This document shows positions 28,104 through 36,199 of a DNA stretch of 64,000 bases, one piece after another (the stretch's first letter is position 1; each line of letters begins with the position of its first letter). Below the pieces are notes generated by a model, which was given only the letters and a program-made list of their open reading frames with translations, had not been told where the DNA came from and ran no database searches. Origin of the DNA: CAWINY01 sp963837635 (GTDB lineage: Bacteria; Acidobacteriota; Terriglobia; Terriglobales; Acidobacteriaceae); contig CAWINY010000004.1 in the NCBI GenBank assembly GCA_963837635.1, positions 248,001-312,000 on the forward strand, in the 5' to 3' direction. Position numbers and translations under genes: made by a program.

Positions 28104-29246
28104 CTAATCCTTCAGCACCTGCCGGGCGATCACCATGCGCTGGATCTCGCTGGTGCCCTCGCCGATGGTGCACAGCTTCACGTCGCGGTAAAACTTTTCC
28201 GCCGGGTAATCCTTGATGAAGCCGTAGCCACCGTGGATCTGCACGCCCTCGTTGGCGACCCTCACCGCTACCTCGGCCGCATACAGCTTGGCCATGGACG
28301 ATTCCAGCGTGGTCGGGCGGCCGTTGTCCTTCAGCCAAGCCGCGCGCATGGTGAGCAGGCGGGCCGCATCCAACTCGGTGGCCATGTCCGCCAGCTTCCA
28401 CTGTATGGCCTGGAACTCGCTGATCGCCTTGCCGAACTGCTTGCGCTGTTTGGAGTACTTCAGCGCCGCCTCGTAGGCGCCCTGGCCCATGCCGAGGGCG
28501 AGCGCTGCAATCGAGATGCGGCCGCCGTCCAGGATGTGCATGGCGTCGATAAAGCCGTTGCCTTCCTGGCCGAGCAGGTTCTCCCGCGGGATGGCACAGT
28601 CCTCGAAGATCAGCTCCGAGGTGTCGCTGGCGCGCAGCCCCATCTTGTTTTCTTTCTTGCCGGGACGAAAGCCGGGCGTGCCTTGCTCGACTACGAACGC
28701 CGATAGCCCGTGGGATCTAGCGCTCCTGTCGGTTACCGCGATTACAACCACGACGTCGGCATAGTGGCCGTTGGTGCAGAACGTCTTGGTGCCGTTCAGC
28801 ACCCAGCCGTTGCCCTTGCGCACGGCGGTCATTCGGGCGCTGGCCGCATCCGAACCGGCGCCGGGTTCGGTCAGCGCCCATGCGCCGAGGAAATCTCCCG
28901 TTGCCAGTTTGGGAATGTACTTGCGCTTCTGCTGCTCGCTACCGGCCAGGAAAATATGGTTCGAGCAGAGCGAGGTGTGCGCGGCCACGATGATGCCCAC
29001 CGATCCGTCGACCCGCGACAGCTCTTCGATTGCGGTTGCGTACTCGACATAGCCCATGCCCGCGCCGCCGTACTCAGGCGGGAAGATGGCCCCCATCAAG
29101 CCCAGCTTGCCCAGCTCCTTGATAGCCTGCATGGGAAAGCAGGAGCCCTCGTCCCATTCCATGACGTGGGGCGCGATCTCGCGCTCGGCGAACTCGCGCA
29201 CTGTCTTGCGCAACTGCTGCTGCTCATCGGTGAACAGAAAATCCAA
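28104..29246 (-). CDS. Acyl-CoA dehydrogenase (FAD)
   Basis: 380 residues, standard for short/medium-chain acyl-CoA dehydrogenases. N-terminal helical domain DFLFTDEQQQLRKTVREFAEREIAPHV, the FAD/substrate signature AWALTEPGAGSDAAS, the second signature QAIQWKLADMATELDAARLLTMRAAW and the C-terminal EGTSEIQRMVIARQVL whose first Glu is the catalytic base. It oxidises an acyl-CoA to the 2-enoyl-CoA; chain length cannot be told. The TTG at 29246 is chosen for its GGAGG site eight bases upstream and for length; an upstream ATG at 29345 would add 33 unlikely residues. Neighbouring mce-meaB suggests a link to branched-chain or odd-chain catabolism. Confidence 0.92.
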   Translation of the reverse strand: MDFLFTDEQQQLRKTVREFAEREIAPHVMEWDEGSCFPMQAIKELGKLGLMGAIFPPEYGGAGMGYVEYATAIEELSRVDGSVGIIVAAHTSLCSNHIFLAGSEQQKRKYIPKLATGDFLGAWALTEPGAGSDAASARMTAVRKGNGWVLNGTKTFCTNGHYADVVVVIAVTDRSARSHGLSAFVVEQGTPGFRPGKKENKMGLRASDTSELIFEDCAIPRENLLGQEGNGFIDAMHILDGGRISIAALALGMGQGAYEAALKYSKQRKQFGKAISEFQAIQWKLADMATELDAARLLTMRAAWLKDNGRPTTLESSMAKLYAAEVAVRVANEGVQIHGGYGFIKDYPAEKFYRDVKLCTIGEGTSEIQRMVIARQVLKD

Positions 29247-29484
29247 GCGGATGCCTCCAACGAGTCGTTCGTCGTCGGTCGTTAGTCCTTCGTCGTTGGT
29301 CGTTAGCATGGCGGAATTAATGTTTCCGCGAGCGCTAGCTGACACACGTTTCCATCACGCGGCAGAGCCGCGCAACAGCTCAACTTTAGGATTGGATGCA
29401 GAGATGAAGGCCGGCAGTTCTGGCTTCGAGTTACCCTGGTACGGGCTCGGGAGGCTCCGTTGAGTCGAATTTTCCGCAGCCGGT

Positions 29485-29757
29485 TCAGCCGTGGGTGCCG
29501 GTCCGCGCGTCTTGCTCCTCGATCGCGGCAATGCAGATCGAATGGATCACGCTCATCACCTCGTGCATTTCCGGCAAAGGTCCGCTCTTCGGCTTCGAAT
29601 AGATGGTCTGGCCGTTTACTATGACGACCAGCACCCCCCAGCCGGCCATGCGCAGCTTAGGCTTGAGGTTGAACTTCCATTCGAGCGCCTGCACCAGACT
29701 TCCCGCCCATTGCCGGATCTCCGGACAGAACACGCAACGCTTGATTTCGATGGTCAT
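29485..29757 (-). CDS. Rdx (SelW/SelT/SelH-like) CxxC protein
   Basis: 90 residues. The thioredoxin-like Rdx family usually begins with a strand followed by CxxC or CxxU: here IEIKRCVFCPEI with Cys8 and Cys11, then an amphipathic helix and a GWGVLVVIVNGQTIYSKPKSGPLP segment matching the family's second half. These small proteins are thought to act in thiol redox control; no selenocysteine codon is involved here. The ATG at 29757 is preferred; the upstream frame to 30132 is repeat DNA. Downstream of hemW on the same strand. Confidence 0.7.
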   Translation of the reverse strand: MTIEIKRCVFCPEIRQWAGSLVQALEWKFNLKPKLRMAGWGVLVVIVNGQTIYSKPKSGPLPEMHEVMSVIHSICIAAIEEQDARTGTHG

Positions 29758-29867
29758 GCCGCGCCTCTCCGCAGCAACGAGCGCTGCACGGACCTTTATG
29801 GCCTCGACTGGCGTCTTAGATGCACGCGCTGCTTTGCGTGCCTGCCGCTGATGGAAGGTTTCAACGC

Positions 29868-30064
29868 GAAGGCGCGAAGACGCGAAGAAGAACACCCACC
29901 ACGGAGGCACGGAGACACGGAGAAAAACGAATTGTTTCACTCTTGTTGGCTTCCGATTCTTCCGTGCCGGAGCCTGCCCTGAGCGAAGTCGAAGGGTGTC
30001 TCCGTGGTAGGTTTTTCGAACCTGAGCCCTTCGCGTCTTCGTGCCTTCGCGTTGAAAGGTTCTC
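29868..30064. repeat. GCGAAGGCGCGAAGACGCGAAG-type intergenic repeat
   Basis: Left part has tandem GCGAAG words and CACGGAGGCACGGAGACACGG; the right part has their complements (CCGTGGTAGG ... CTTCGCGTCTTCGTGCCTTCGCG). An extra module GCCTGAGCG-like (CCTGCCCTGAGCGAAGTCG) lies at 29972. A sister copy is at 38818-39012. Confidence 0.65.
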
Positions 30065-30065
30065 G

Positions 30066-31334
30066 TTATGCAAGGAAGCGCGCGAAGACTTCGTTGGACA
30101 GCAGCCGGCCGCGCTCGGTCAGCCGGACCCAATCTCCATCGTGCTCCAGCAGCTCAGCCTCCACCAACTCGCGGAGGACTGGTCCTAGGTCGTCGGCGCC
30201 ATACTCCATCCCGATCCGGCGTAGGTCCACCCCGTGCGTCAGCCGCAGTCCGAGGAAGAATTCCTCTTCGCGGGCGGCGCTGCGGTACACAATGGTTCGC
30301 GTCAGTGGCACGCCCGCCAGGTAGGCCTCCAGCGAGTCGGGAGTGGCGAAGCGCACCGCCTCCACGTCGTCGGCGGTGAAGGCGCAGGGCCGGCTGCCGC
30401 CTTCGTGGTTTTCGCCAGCAACCCTTTTGTGCGACGGCAGTAGAGCCCGCCGGCGAGACGCCGGCGCTACAAACTGGCCGGTTGCGGCGGGCAACATGGA
30501 GTGGGCGTCCACGCCAAAGCCGAGGTACGGCTGCCGCGTCCAATACTTCAGGTTGTGGCGCGACTCCAAACCCGCACGGGCAAAGTTCGAGATTTCGTAC
30601 TGGCAGACGCCGGCTGCATTCAGCGTGTGACAGGCCTCCAGGTAGAGATCGGCTGTAAGTTCCTCGTTTGGCACAAAATGCGCGTGATAGCGCGTCCCGC
30701 CGGCGATCAATTCGCGTCCCAAGCGGGAATCCTCGTCTATCTCCAGCATGTACACGCTGACGTGGGGCGCGCCGGTCGCGATGGTTTCCGCGAGAGACAC
30801 GCGCCAGCTCTCGGGAGTTTGATGGGGCAGGCCGGCGATCAGGTCGAGGTTGAGGTCCGCAATCCCGGCGACACGCAGCCGGGCAATGTCATCCAGCGTC
30901 TTGTCGCGCGTGTGCAACCGGCCCACGCTTCGTAATTCTTCGTCGATGAACGACTGCACGCCCAGGCTCACACGGTTGACGCCGCAGCGCAATAGCACGT
31001 CCAGCAAAGCATCGGTAAGCGTTCCCGGGGCACATTCGACCGTGATCTCGCAATCCGGCGCGACGTTGAACGTGCTGCGCACCGCGGCGAAGATGCGCTG
31101 CAGGTCGGCGGAATCTAGCATCGTGGGGGTGCCGCCCCCGAGATAGATGGAATCCACCTGCCGCTCAAATTCCCCACCCATCTCGGCGGGGGTTTGGGGT
31201 GCGGCGGCTACCTCGGCGCAAATGCGGTCTATGTATTTGGCAAACACCGCGCGCGAGAAGACATCCGAGGCGAAGTTGCAGAAGCTGCACTTGGTCCGGC
31301 AGAACGGGACCGAGATGTAGATGCCCAACGCCAC
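30066..31334 (-). CDS. hemW: Radical SAM heme chaperone HemW
   Basis: 422 residues. The radical SAM cluster motif CRTKCSFCNF puts the cysteines at 12, 16 and 19. YLGGGTPTML and the VSLGVQSF block follow, as in HemW/HemN-like proteins, and the C-terminal HemN domain ends with LTERGRLLSNEVFARFL. HemW hands heme to respiratory enzymes; it lacks coproporphyrinogen oxidase activity. Residues near 285-315 contain an inserted stretch, VAPASRRRALLPSHKRVAGENHEGG, encoded in part by palindrome family C. The insert is in frame and breaks the region between the HSM... and FTADDVEAVRFATPDSLEAYL blocks. Confidence 0.92.
   Translation of the reverse strand: MALGIYISVPFCRTKCSFCNFASDVFSRAVFAKYIDRICAEVAAAPQTPAEMGGEFERQVDSIYLGGGTPTMLDSADLQRIFAAVRSTFNVAPDCEITVECAPGTLTDALLDVLLRCGVNRVSLGVQSFIDEELRSVGRLHTRDKTLDDIARLRVAGIADLNLDLIAGLPHQTPESWRVSLAETIATGAPHVSVYMLEIDEDSRLGRELIAGGTRYHAHFVPNEELTADLYLEACHTLNAAGVCQYEISNFARAGLESRHNLKYWTRQPYLGFGVDAHSMLPAATGQFVAPASRRRALLPSHKRVAGENHEGGSRPCAFTADDVEAVRFATPDSLEAYLAGVPLTRTIVYRSAAREEEFFLGLRLTHGVDLRRIGMEYGADDLGPVLRELVEAELLEHDGDWVRLTERGRLLSNEVFARFLA
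30449..30470. repeat. Palindrome family C copy inside hemW
   Basis: GCCGGCG, AGA, CGCCGGC (30449-30465) plus GCTAC: 22 bases identical to the right part of the intergenic copy at 11514-11535. Read in frame as part of hemW. Confidence 0.75.
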
Positions 31335-31362
31335 ACAAGTATTATGACCCGGCGAAGCAGGA

Positions 31363-31467
31363 AACTGCTTACCGCGGATCTGACGGATTGGAACGATCGA
31401 CGCGGATTCTCTTTAGGAATTATCCGTGTAAATCCGTCTTCATCCGTAAAATCCGAGGTAAGCAGTT
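31363..31467. repeat. Family B inverted repeat between hemW and the ketoacyl synthase gene
   Basis: Starts AACTGCTTACCGCGGATC and ends with the complement ATCCGAGGTAAGCAGTT, with degenerate CGCGGATT and AATCCGT words between. It is the clearest full-length member, about 105 bases from arm to arm. It leaves only about 50 bases to the next start, so any promoter may lie within it. Confidence 0.75.
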
Positions 31468-31516
31468 GAGCTTTCAATGACCCGATCTGCAGGTTTGCTG
31501 CATCTGAGTTCCTGAG

Positions 31517-32764
31517 ATGCGACGCGTGGTGATTACAGGCATGGGCGTGGTTAGCCCAAACGGAATTGGCCGGGAGGCATTCTGCCAAGGGGTGCTGGCC
31601 GGCAAAAGCGGGGTCAAGCGCGTATCGCGCTTCGATGTCAGTGCGCTGCCGGTGCAGATCGCCGGCGAGATCCCCGAATTCGACGAGCTGGCCTGGATCG
31701 ACGAGCAGGAGCGCAGGCACGTCTCCCGGGTGGTCCCGCTGGCGATCGCGGCGGGCGCCGAAGCCGTCGCCGATGCCGGAATCGAGCCCAAAGCCCTGTC
31801 GTTGGAAGAAAAGCGCCAGATCGGCGTGATCCTGGGCACGGGCGGCGGCGCGCAGGACTTTTCCGAAGAGCAGTTCCGGCTGTGGTACTCCGGGCAGCAG
31901 AGAGCCGTCAGCATGTTTTGCATCCCGAACGGCACCATGGGCACGCTGTCCAGCGAGCTTAGCATGCGTTTCGGCTTCCGTGGTCTCAGCCACGTCATCA
32001 CCAGCGGCTGCACTTCCAGTACGGACGCCTTCGGCTACGCCCTGATGCAGATCCGCATGGGCGCCCTCCCCATGCTGCTGGTGGGCGGTGCCGATGCGCC
32101 GATCACCTGGGGCATCCTGAAGGGCTTCACCCTGATGCGGATTGTGACCACGGCGTGGAACCATGCCCCCGAGCGCGGCTCGCGGCCCTTCTCGCTCGAC
32201 CGCGACGGCTTCGTGCTGGGCGAAGGCTCATGGATGTTCCTGCTCGAGGATTACGAGCACGCCAAGGCTCGCGGCGCGCATGTTTATGCCGAGGTGGTCG
32301 GCTACGGATCGACCTGCGAGGCCTTTCACCGGGTGCGGCTGATGGAGTGCGGCGAAGAGCCGGCGCGCGCCATCGGCCTCGCGCTGGAGGACGCGGGAAT
32401 TGAGCCGGAAGACGTCCACTACGTGAATCTACACGGCACCTCTACCCAGCTCAATGACCGTATCGAGACGCGCGCGCTGAAACTGGTTTTAGGCGAGCGC
32501 CACGCGGCGCGCACGCCGATGTCGGCGCTAAAATCGCAGATCGGGCACCCGCAGGGCGCGTGCGGCGCCGCAGGCATTGCGGCCACGTTGATTGCCATGC
32601 GCCATCAGCAACTGCCGCCCACGCTCAATCTGGACCTCCCCGACCCCGACTGCGACCTAGATTACGTTCCCAGCGCCGGGCGGCGGGCGTCTATCGAGCA
32701 CGCGGTGTGCAACTGCATCGCCTTCGGATCGAAAAATTCAGCGCTGGTGTTGCGAGGGATTTGA
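31517..32764 (+). CDS. Beta-ketoacyl-ACP synthase, divergent FabF-like
   Basis: 415 residues, thiolase fold. The full Cys-His-His triad is present: SGCTSSTDAFGYA (Cys165), VNLHGTSTQLND and KSQIGHPQGACG. It differs from the second ketoacyl synthase at 33783 in the nucleophile loop (GCTSS instead of ACTTS) and lacks the usual gatekeeper segment, so it may act on a special chain or in secondary lipid synthesis. It stands alone on the plus strand, with a KdsC-like gene head-on downstream. No strong ribosome site precedes the ATG. Confidence 0.87.
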   Translation: MRRVVITGMGVVSPNGIGREAFCQGVLAGKSGVKRVSRFDVSALPVQIAGEIPEFDELAWIDEQERRHVSRVVPLAIAAGAEAVADAGIEPKALSLEEKRQIGVILGTGGGAQDFSEEQFRLWYSGQQRAVSMFCIPNGTMGTLSSELSMRFGFRGLSHVITSGCTSSTDAFGYALMQIRMGALPMLLVGGADAPITWGILKGFTLMRIVTTAWNHAPERGSRPFSLDRDGFVLGEGSWMFLLEDYEHAKARGAHVYAEVVGYGSTCEAFHRVRLMECGEEPARAIGLALEDAGIEPEDVHYVNLHGTSTQLNDRIETRALKLVLGERHAARTPMSALKSQIGHPQGACGAAGIAATLIAMRHQQLPPTLNLDLPDPDCDLDYVPSAGRRASIEHAVCNCIAFGSKNSALVLRGI

Positions 32765-32796
32765 AGGTGCTCTTGGCTGAGTTTCCGGCCCGCAGC

Positions 32797-33456
32797 TCAC
32801 CCCTGTTTCACGCTCGAGTCGCGTTCCTGGATGTACTCCGCGATGATCTCGTCCAGCTTGCCCTGCGCTCGTAGGATGTATTCCACTGCATCGCGAAGCG
32901 CGCCGTCGCCGCCGGCATGGTCGGTGATGACGTGGGCTTCGTCTTTCACGATTTCGCGGGCGTTGGCCACCGCGACGGCCAAGCCGCAGCGTCGCATGAC
33001 CGGCAGGTCGATAATGTCATCGCCGACGAACCCAACTTCCTCCGCCGTGACGCTCTCTGCTTTCAGGATCTCCGCGAACGCACCCAGCTTGTCGGCTATG
33101 CCCTGATACACGTAATCGAGTTTCAGGTCGCGGGCGCGGAGCGCCACAGTGTCCGAGACCCGCTTGGTGATCAGGCCCGTCTTGATGCCGCCCAACCGGA
33201 GCAGGGAAATAGCGGTGCCGTCATGTGCATGGAAACCCTTGGCTTCCATCATGGTCGCACTCTGGATTCCGTATCCCGCCTGGTCGCCGTGGCGCTCGCG
33301 GTCGGCGGCGGTCGCCTGCGTGGCGTTTGCGGGCGCCGGGAACAGCCAGATTTTTCCGTCGGTCAGCACCCCGTCCACATCAAAGAGAAGCAACTTGATC
33401 TTGCGGGCCCGGGTTTTGGTGTCGGAGTCGGGTGAAACTTGCGGGTTGTTGGGCAT
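32797..33456 (-). CDS. HAD phosphatase, KdsC-like
   Basis: 219 residues. C0-type HAD phosphatase: motif I LLLFDVDGVLTDGKIW, motif II ITKRVSD, and motif III/IV FVGDDIIDLPVMRRCGLAVAVANA. This is the architecture of 3-deoxy-manno-octulosonate-8-phosphate phosphatase (KdsC) for lipopolysaccharide Kdo. About 25 residues rich in Ala/Thr (FPAPANATQATAADRERHGDQ) are inserted after motif I and are unusual for the family. No other kds gene is nearby. KdsC cannot be separated with certainty from other C0 HAD phosphatases. Confidence 0.8.
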   Translation of the reverse strand: MPNNPQVSPDSDTKTRARKIKLLLFDVDGVLTDGKIWLFPAPANATQATAADRERHGDQAGYGIQSATMMEAKGFHAHDGTAISLLRLGGIKTGLITKRVSDTVALRARDLKLDYVYQGIADKLGAFAEILKAESVTAEEVGFVGDDIIDLPVMRRCGLAVAVANAREIVKDEAHVITDHAGGDGALRDAVEYILRAQGKLDEIIAEYIQERDSSVKQG

Positions 33457-33589
33457 AGGCACTCGCTTTCAGCTTTCGGCTCTCAGTTCACCGCTGCGCG
33501 GTGGCACTGCGCGGCAGCAAACCATGGGGATTGAGAGAAGTTCGATTGTAGCAACCGGACCTAAACTTCAGAACGAAAAAGCGAAAAGC

Positions 33590-33712
33590 TCAATGGCCGC
33601 TGATTTTCGCTGATCAACGCTGATTGCAAAGAGAAAAGGCCTGATGCCGCTGATTCTGCACGCCATAGCGGCGGGCGAGACGGACGCGAAGAATCAATGA
33701 GGCCAGCAAGAC
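33590..33712. repeat. CGCTGAT-type degenerate inverted repeat, left half
   Basis: GGCCGCTGATTTTCGCTGATCAACGCTGATT at 33595-33626; the complementary GCGTTGATCCGCGCAAATCAGCGGC is at 33752-33776, with the 33713-33740 terminator hairpin nested between them. Confidence 0.6.
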
Positions 33713-33741
33713 AAAGGCACGCTCTATAGAGCGTGCCTTTT
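33713..33741 (-). terminator. Terminator hairpin after fabF
   Basis: Perfect 12-base stem AAAGGCACGCTC / GAGCGTGCCTTT with a TATA loop, about 43 bases past the fabF stop. T/A runs on both sides allow it to work in both directions. Confidence 0.75.
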
Positions 33742-33782
33742 GGTTCGGATCAGCGTTGATCCGCGCAAATCAGCGGCGAAAA

Positions 33783-35024
33783 CTATTCACTCCACCGCCG
33801 GAAGACGAGCGAGCCGTTAGTGCCGCCGAAGCCGAACGAATTCGACAGGGCGAACTCGAAGTCGGCCTTCCGCGCCTGGTTGGGAACGTAATCTAGATCG
33901 CAGCCTTCGTCGGGTTCTAGGAGGTTGATGGTGGGCGGAAGGATCTGGTCGCGCAGCGCAAGAATGGTAATCCCGCTCTCGATGCCGCCGGCCGCGCCCA
34001 GGCAGTGTCCGGTCATCGACTTGCTCGAGCTGACCGCCAGCTTGTAAGCATGTTCGCCGAAGCAGCGCTTAATCGCCACCGTTTCCAGGTTGTCGCCCAG
34101 CGGGGTAGAGGTGCCGTGCGCGTTGATATAGCCCACCTGCTCGGGCGCGATCTTGGCGTCGTTGATGGCGTTGCGCATCACGCGATAACCGCCGTCGCCA
34201 TTCTCGGCCGGCGCGGTGATGTGGTAGGCGTCCGCGCTCATGCCGTAGCCCACGATTTCGGCCAGCGGTTTGGCGCCGCGCCGCAAGGCGTGCTCCAGTT
34301 CTTCCAGGACCAGGATGCCCGCGCCTTCCCCGATCACGAACCCGTCGCGGTCCTTGTCCCAGGGGCGGCTGGCCTTCTCGGGTGCGTCGTTGCGCTGCGA
34401 CAGGGCCCGCATGGCGGCGAAACCGCCGACTCCCATGGGCGTGATGGCCGCCTCGGCGCCGCCGGCGATCATCACATCCGCATCGCAACGCGCGATGATT
34501 TTGAAGGCATCGCCGATGGAGTGGGCGCTGGTGGTGCAGGCGGTGCAGGTGGCCTCGTTCGGGCCTTTGGCCCCCCAACGGATGCTGACATGTCCGGCCG
34601 CCAGGTTCACAATGCTGGCAGGGATGAAGAACGGGGAGATCTTGCGTGGCCCGCCTTGCAGCAAGGCCGAGTGCTCGCGCTCGATCACATCGAAGCCGCC
34701 GATGCCGCTGCCGATATGGACGCCCACGCGCTCCTCGTTCTCCGCGGTGACCTTCAGTCCGGAGGCGCGCATGGCCTCATCCGCGGCGGCGATTGCCAGG
34801 TGGATGAAGCGCCCCATCTTGCGCAATTCCTTCTTCTCGATGAACTTCAGGGGATCGAAATTGCGCACTTCGCCGGCGATGCGCGAGTTGAATTCGGTGG
34901 CGTCAAAATGGGTAATCGGACCGACGCCGCTCTTGCCCGCGAGCAGGTTGGTCCAGACCTCTTCGGTCGTGTTGCCCACGCCGCAGATGAGACCGATCCC
35001 GGTGACGACGACCCGACGAGCCAA
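33783..35024 (-). CDS. fabF: Beta-ketoacyl-ACP synthase II
   Basis: 413 residues from a TTG start. Classic FabF: RRVVVTGIGLICGVGN at the N-terminus, nucleophile loop CTACTTSAHSIGDAF, GYINAHGTSTPLGD and SSKSMTGHCLGAAGGIE for the two active-site histidines and the lysine. It elongates malonyl-ACP with acyl-ACP in fatty-acid synthesis. The TTG at 35024 lies one base after the acpP stop and makes the protein begin at the conserved MARRVVVTG-like position. It forms an operon with the two acyl carrier protein genes upstream. Confidence 0.95.
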   Translation of the reverse strand: MARRVVVTGIGLICGVGNTTEEVWTNLLAGKSGVGPITHFDATEFNSRIAGEVRNFDPLKFIEKKELRKMGRFIHLAIAAADEAMRASGLKVTAENEERVGVHIGSGIGGFDVIEREHSALLQGGPRKISPFFIPASIVNLAAGHVSIRWGAKGPNEATCTACTTSAHSIGDAFKIIARCDADVMIAGGAEAAITPMGVGGFAAMRALSQRNDAPEKASRPWDKDRDGFVIGEGAGILVLEELEHALRRGAKPLAEIVGYGMSADAYHITAPAENGDGGYRVMRNAINDAKIAPEQVGYINAHGTSTPLGDNLETVAIKRCFGEHAYKLAVSSSKSMTGHCLGAAGGIESGITILALRDQILPPTINLLEPDEGCDLDYVPNQARKADFEFALSNSFGFGGTNGSLVFRRWSE

Positions 35025-35025
35025 G

Positions 35026-35271
35026 CTACTTGCCGCCTTTCGCGTGCTGGCCGATGTACTCGACAGCATCTTTTACGGTGCGGATCTTCTCGGCATCTTC
35101 GTCCGGGATTTCCAGATCGAAGGCCTCTTCGAAAGCCATCACCAGTTCGACCGTATCCAGCGAGTCGGCCCCAAGGTCATCGACAAATGACGCCGTGGCA
35201 GTCACCTCGCCTTCGTCCACGCCGAGTTGCTCGACGATAATCTGTTTGACCTTCTCTTCGACTGCGGCCAT
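35026..35271 (-). CDS. acpP: Acyl carrier protein, second copy
   Basis: 81 residues. Four-helix ACP with the phosphopantetheine attachment motif GADSLDTVE (Ser37) and the acidic recognition helix DTVELVMAFEEAFDLEIPDEDA. It differs from the upstream copy at a modest number of positions, mostly in helix I-II and the C-terminal tail (YIGQHAKGGK). An AGGAG ribosome site precedes the ATG. Its stop is one base from the fabF TTG, so translation is probably coupled. Confidence 0.95.
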   Translation of the reverse strand: MAAVEEKVKQIIVEQLGVDEGEVTATASFVDDLGADSLDTVELVMAFEEAFDLEIPDEDAEKIRTVKDAVEYIGQHAKGGK

Positions 35272-35368
35272 GGGACTCCTCTTAAGCATGGATGAGTGGG
35301 TGGCGTACCGGCAAGCACTGCCATGACGCTGACGGGGCGAACACTGCCCGCCGCGCCGCCCCCCTAGG

Positions 35369-35396
35369 GCCCAACAAGCGCCGCGCGTTGTTGGGC
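35369..35396 (-). terminator. Hairpin between the two acpP genes
   Basis: GCCCAACAA (35369-35377) pairs with TTGTTGGGC (35388-35396) around a GC-rich loop. It has no T-run; it could give partial termination and thus set unequal levels of the two ACPs (inference). Confidence 0.5.
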
Positions 35397-35408
35397 GTTG
35401 ACTTGGGA

Positions 35409-35654
35409 TTACTTCCCGACCTTGGCGTTCTTCTCGATGTAGTCCACCGCGTCGTGCACGGTCTTGATCTTCTCCGCGTCTTCGTCGGGGATTTCGAGAT
35501 CGAATGCTTCCTCGAATGCCATGACCAGTTCCACCGTGTCGAGCGAGTCGGCTCCGAGATCGTCCACGAATGAGGCGCTCGAGGTGACCTCGCCTTCATC
35601 CACGCCCAACTGCTCCACAATGATCTGCTTAACCTTATCTTCTACAGCTGCCAT
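35409..35654 (-). CDS. acpP: Acyl carrier protein, first copy
   Basis: 81 residues with the same core as the second copy: attachment serine in GADSLDTVE and the VELVMAFEEAFDLEIPDEDAEKIKTV helix. The tail YIEKNAKVGK differs. The ATG at 35654 lies behind an AGGAGG ribosome site; the frame upstream of it is unrelated. Tandem acpP genes ahead of fabF point to a local duplication, perhaps giving one ACP for bulk fatty acids and one for a special synthase such as the divergent one at 31517. Confidence 0.95.
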   Translation of the reverse strand: MAAVEDKVKQIIVEQLGVDEGEVTSSASFVDDLGADSLDTVELVMAFEEAFDLEIPDEDAEKIKTVHDAVDYIEKNAKVGK

Positions 35655-36199
35655 CCGCTGGCGCCTCCTGATTCTTGCTGGGGTAAAACGAAAGTGTACT
35701 TGCGCACTCCAAGCTCTGTAAATCGGGAACTGCAAACTAGGGCGGTGCAAAAGGGGTATCCTAAGCTAAGGAGCGAGCGCGGTCAATGACTTACGGCGCT
35801 TCTTTTTGAGGCCGGATTCCGGCCTTTCAATTTCCGGACTTCGATTTCCGATTTCTGATTGTCCCGTTGCCCGCGAATCCTGAAAGGGCACGGATCCAGC
35901 GGCGCCGGGCGTAAGCCGTTATTTTTGTCGTTCCGAGTGACACATGGGCCTTCGGCCCGCCCCAATGAATGGACACCACGAGCCCGCGAAGCGGGCGACT
36001 GATGTTAGCCCCGGGCGCGAGCCCGGGGCAGGTGGGCAAAACTGTGGAGCCCCTTCAGGGGCGATTGGCGCGTGAAGTTGAGAGCGGGCTACAGGGCCCT
36101 GGGGTGTTCTCCCTCAGCGGCTAAAGCCGCCTCCTTCCACGCCTCTGCGGCGCGGCTGAAAGCCGCGCCCTTTCAACCACTGCTGCTCGATCAGCAAAA
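35655..36199. other. Intergenic region with palindrome chain
   Basis: About 545 bases without a gene; it must hold the acpP promoter near 35700. 35825-35870 has TTTCCGATTTCTGATT words. 35930-36180 is a chain of stems: GCCCCGGGCGCGAGCCCGGGGC, GCCCCTTCAGGGGC, AGCGGCTAAAGCCGC and GGCGCGGCTGAAAGCCGCGCC. The stems are of the same style as those beside the IS200-type transposase. Confidence 0.6.

Noticed and set aside
29485..29757. Rdx protein as a selenoprotein
   Set aside because: The motif is CVFC with normal Cys codons and no in-frame TGA, so no selenocysteine is implied.
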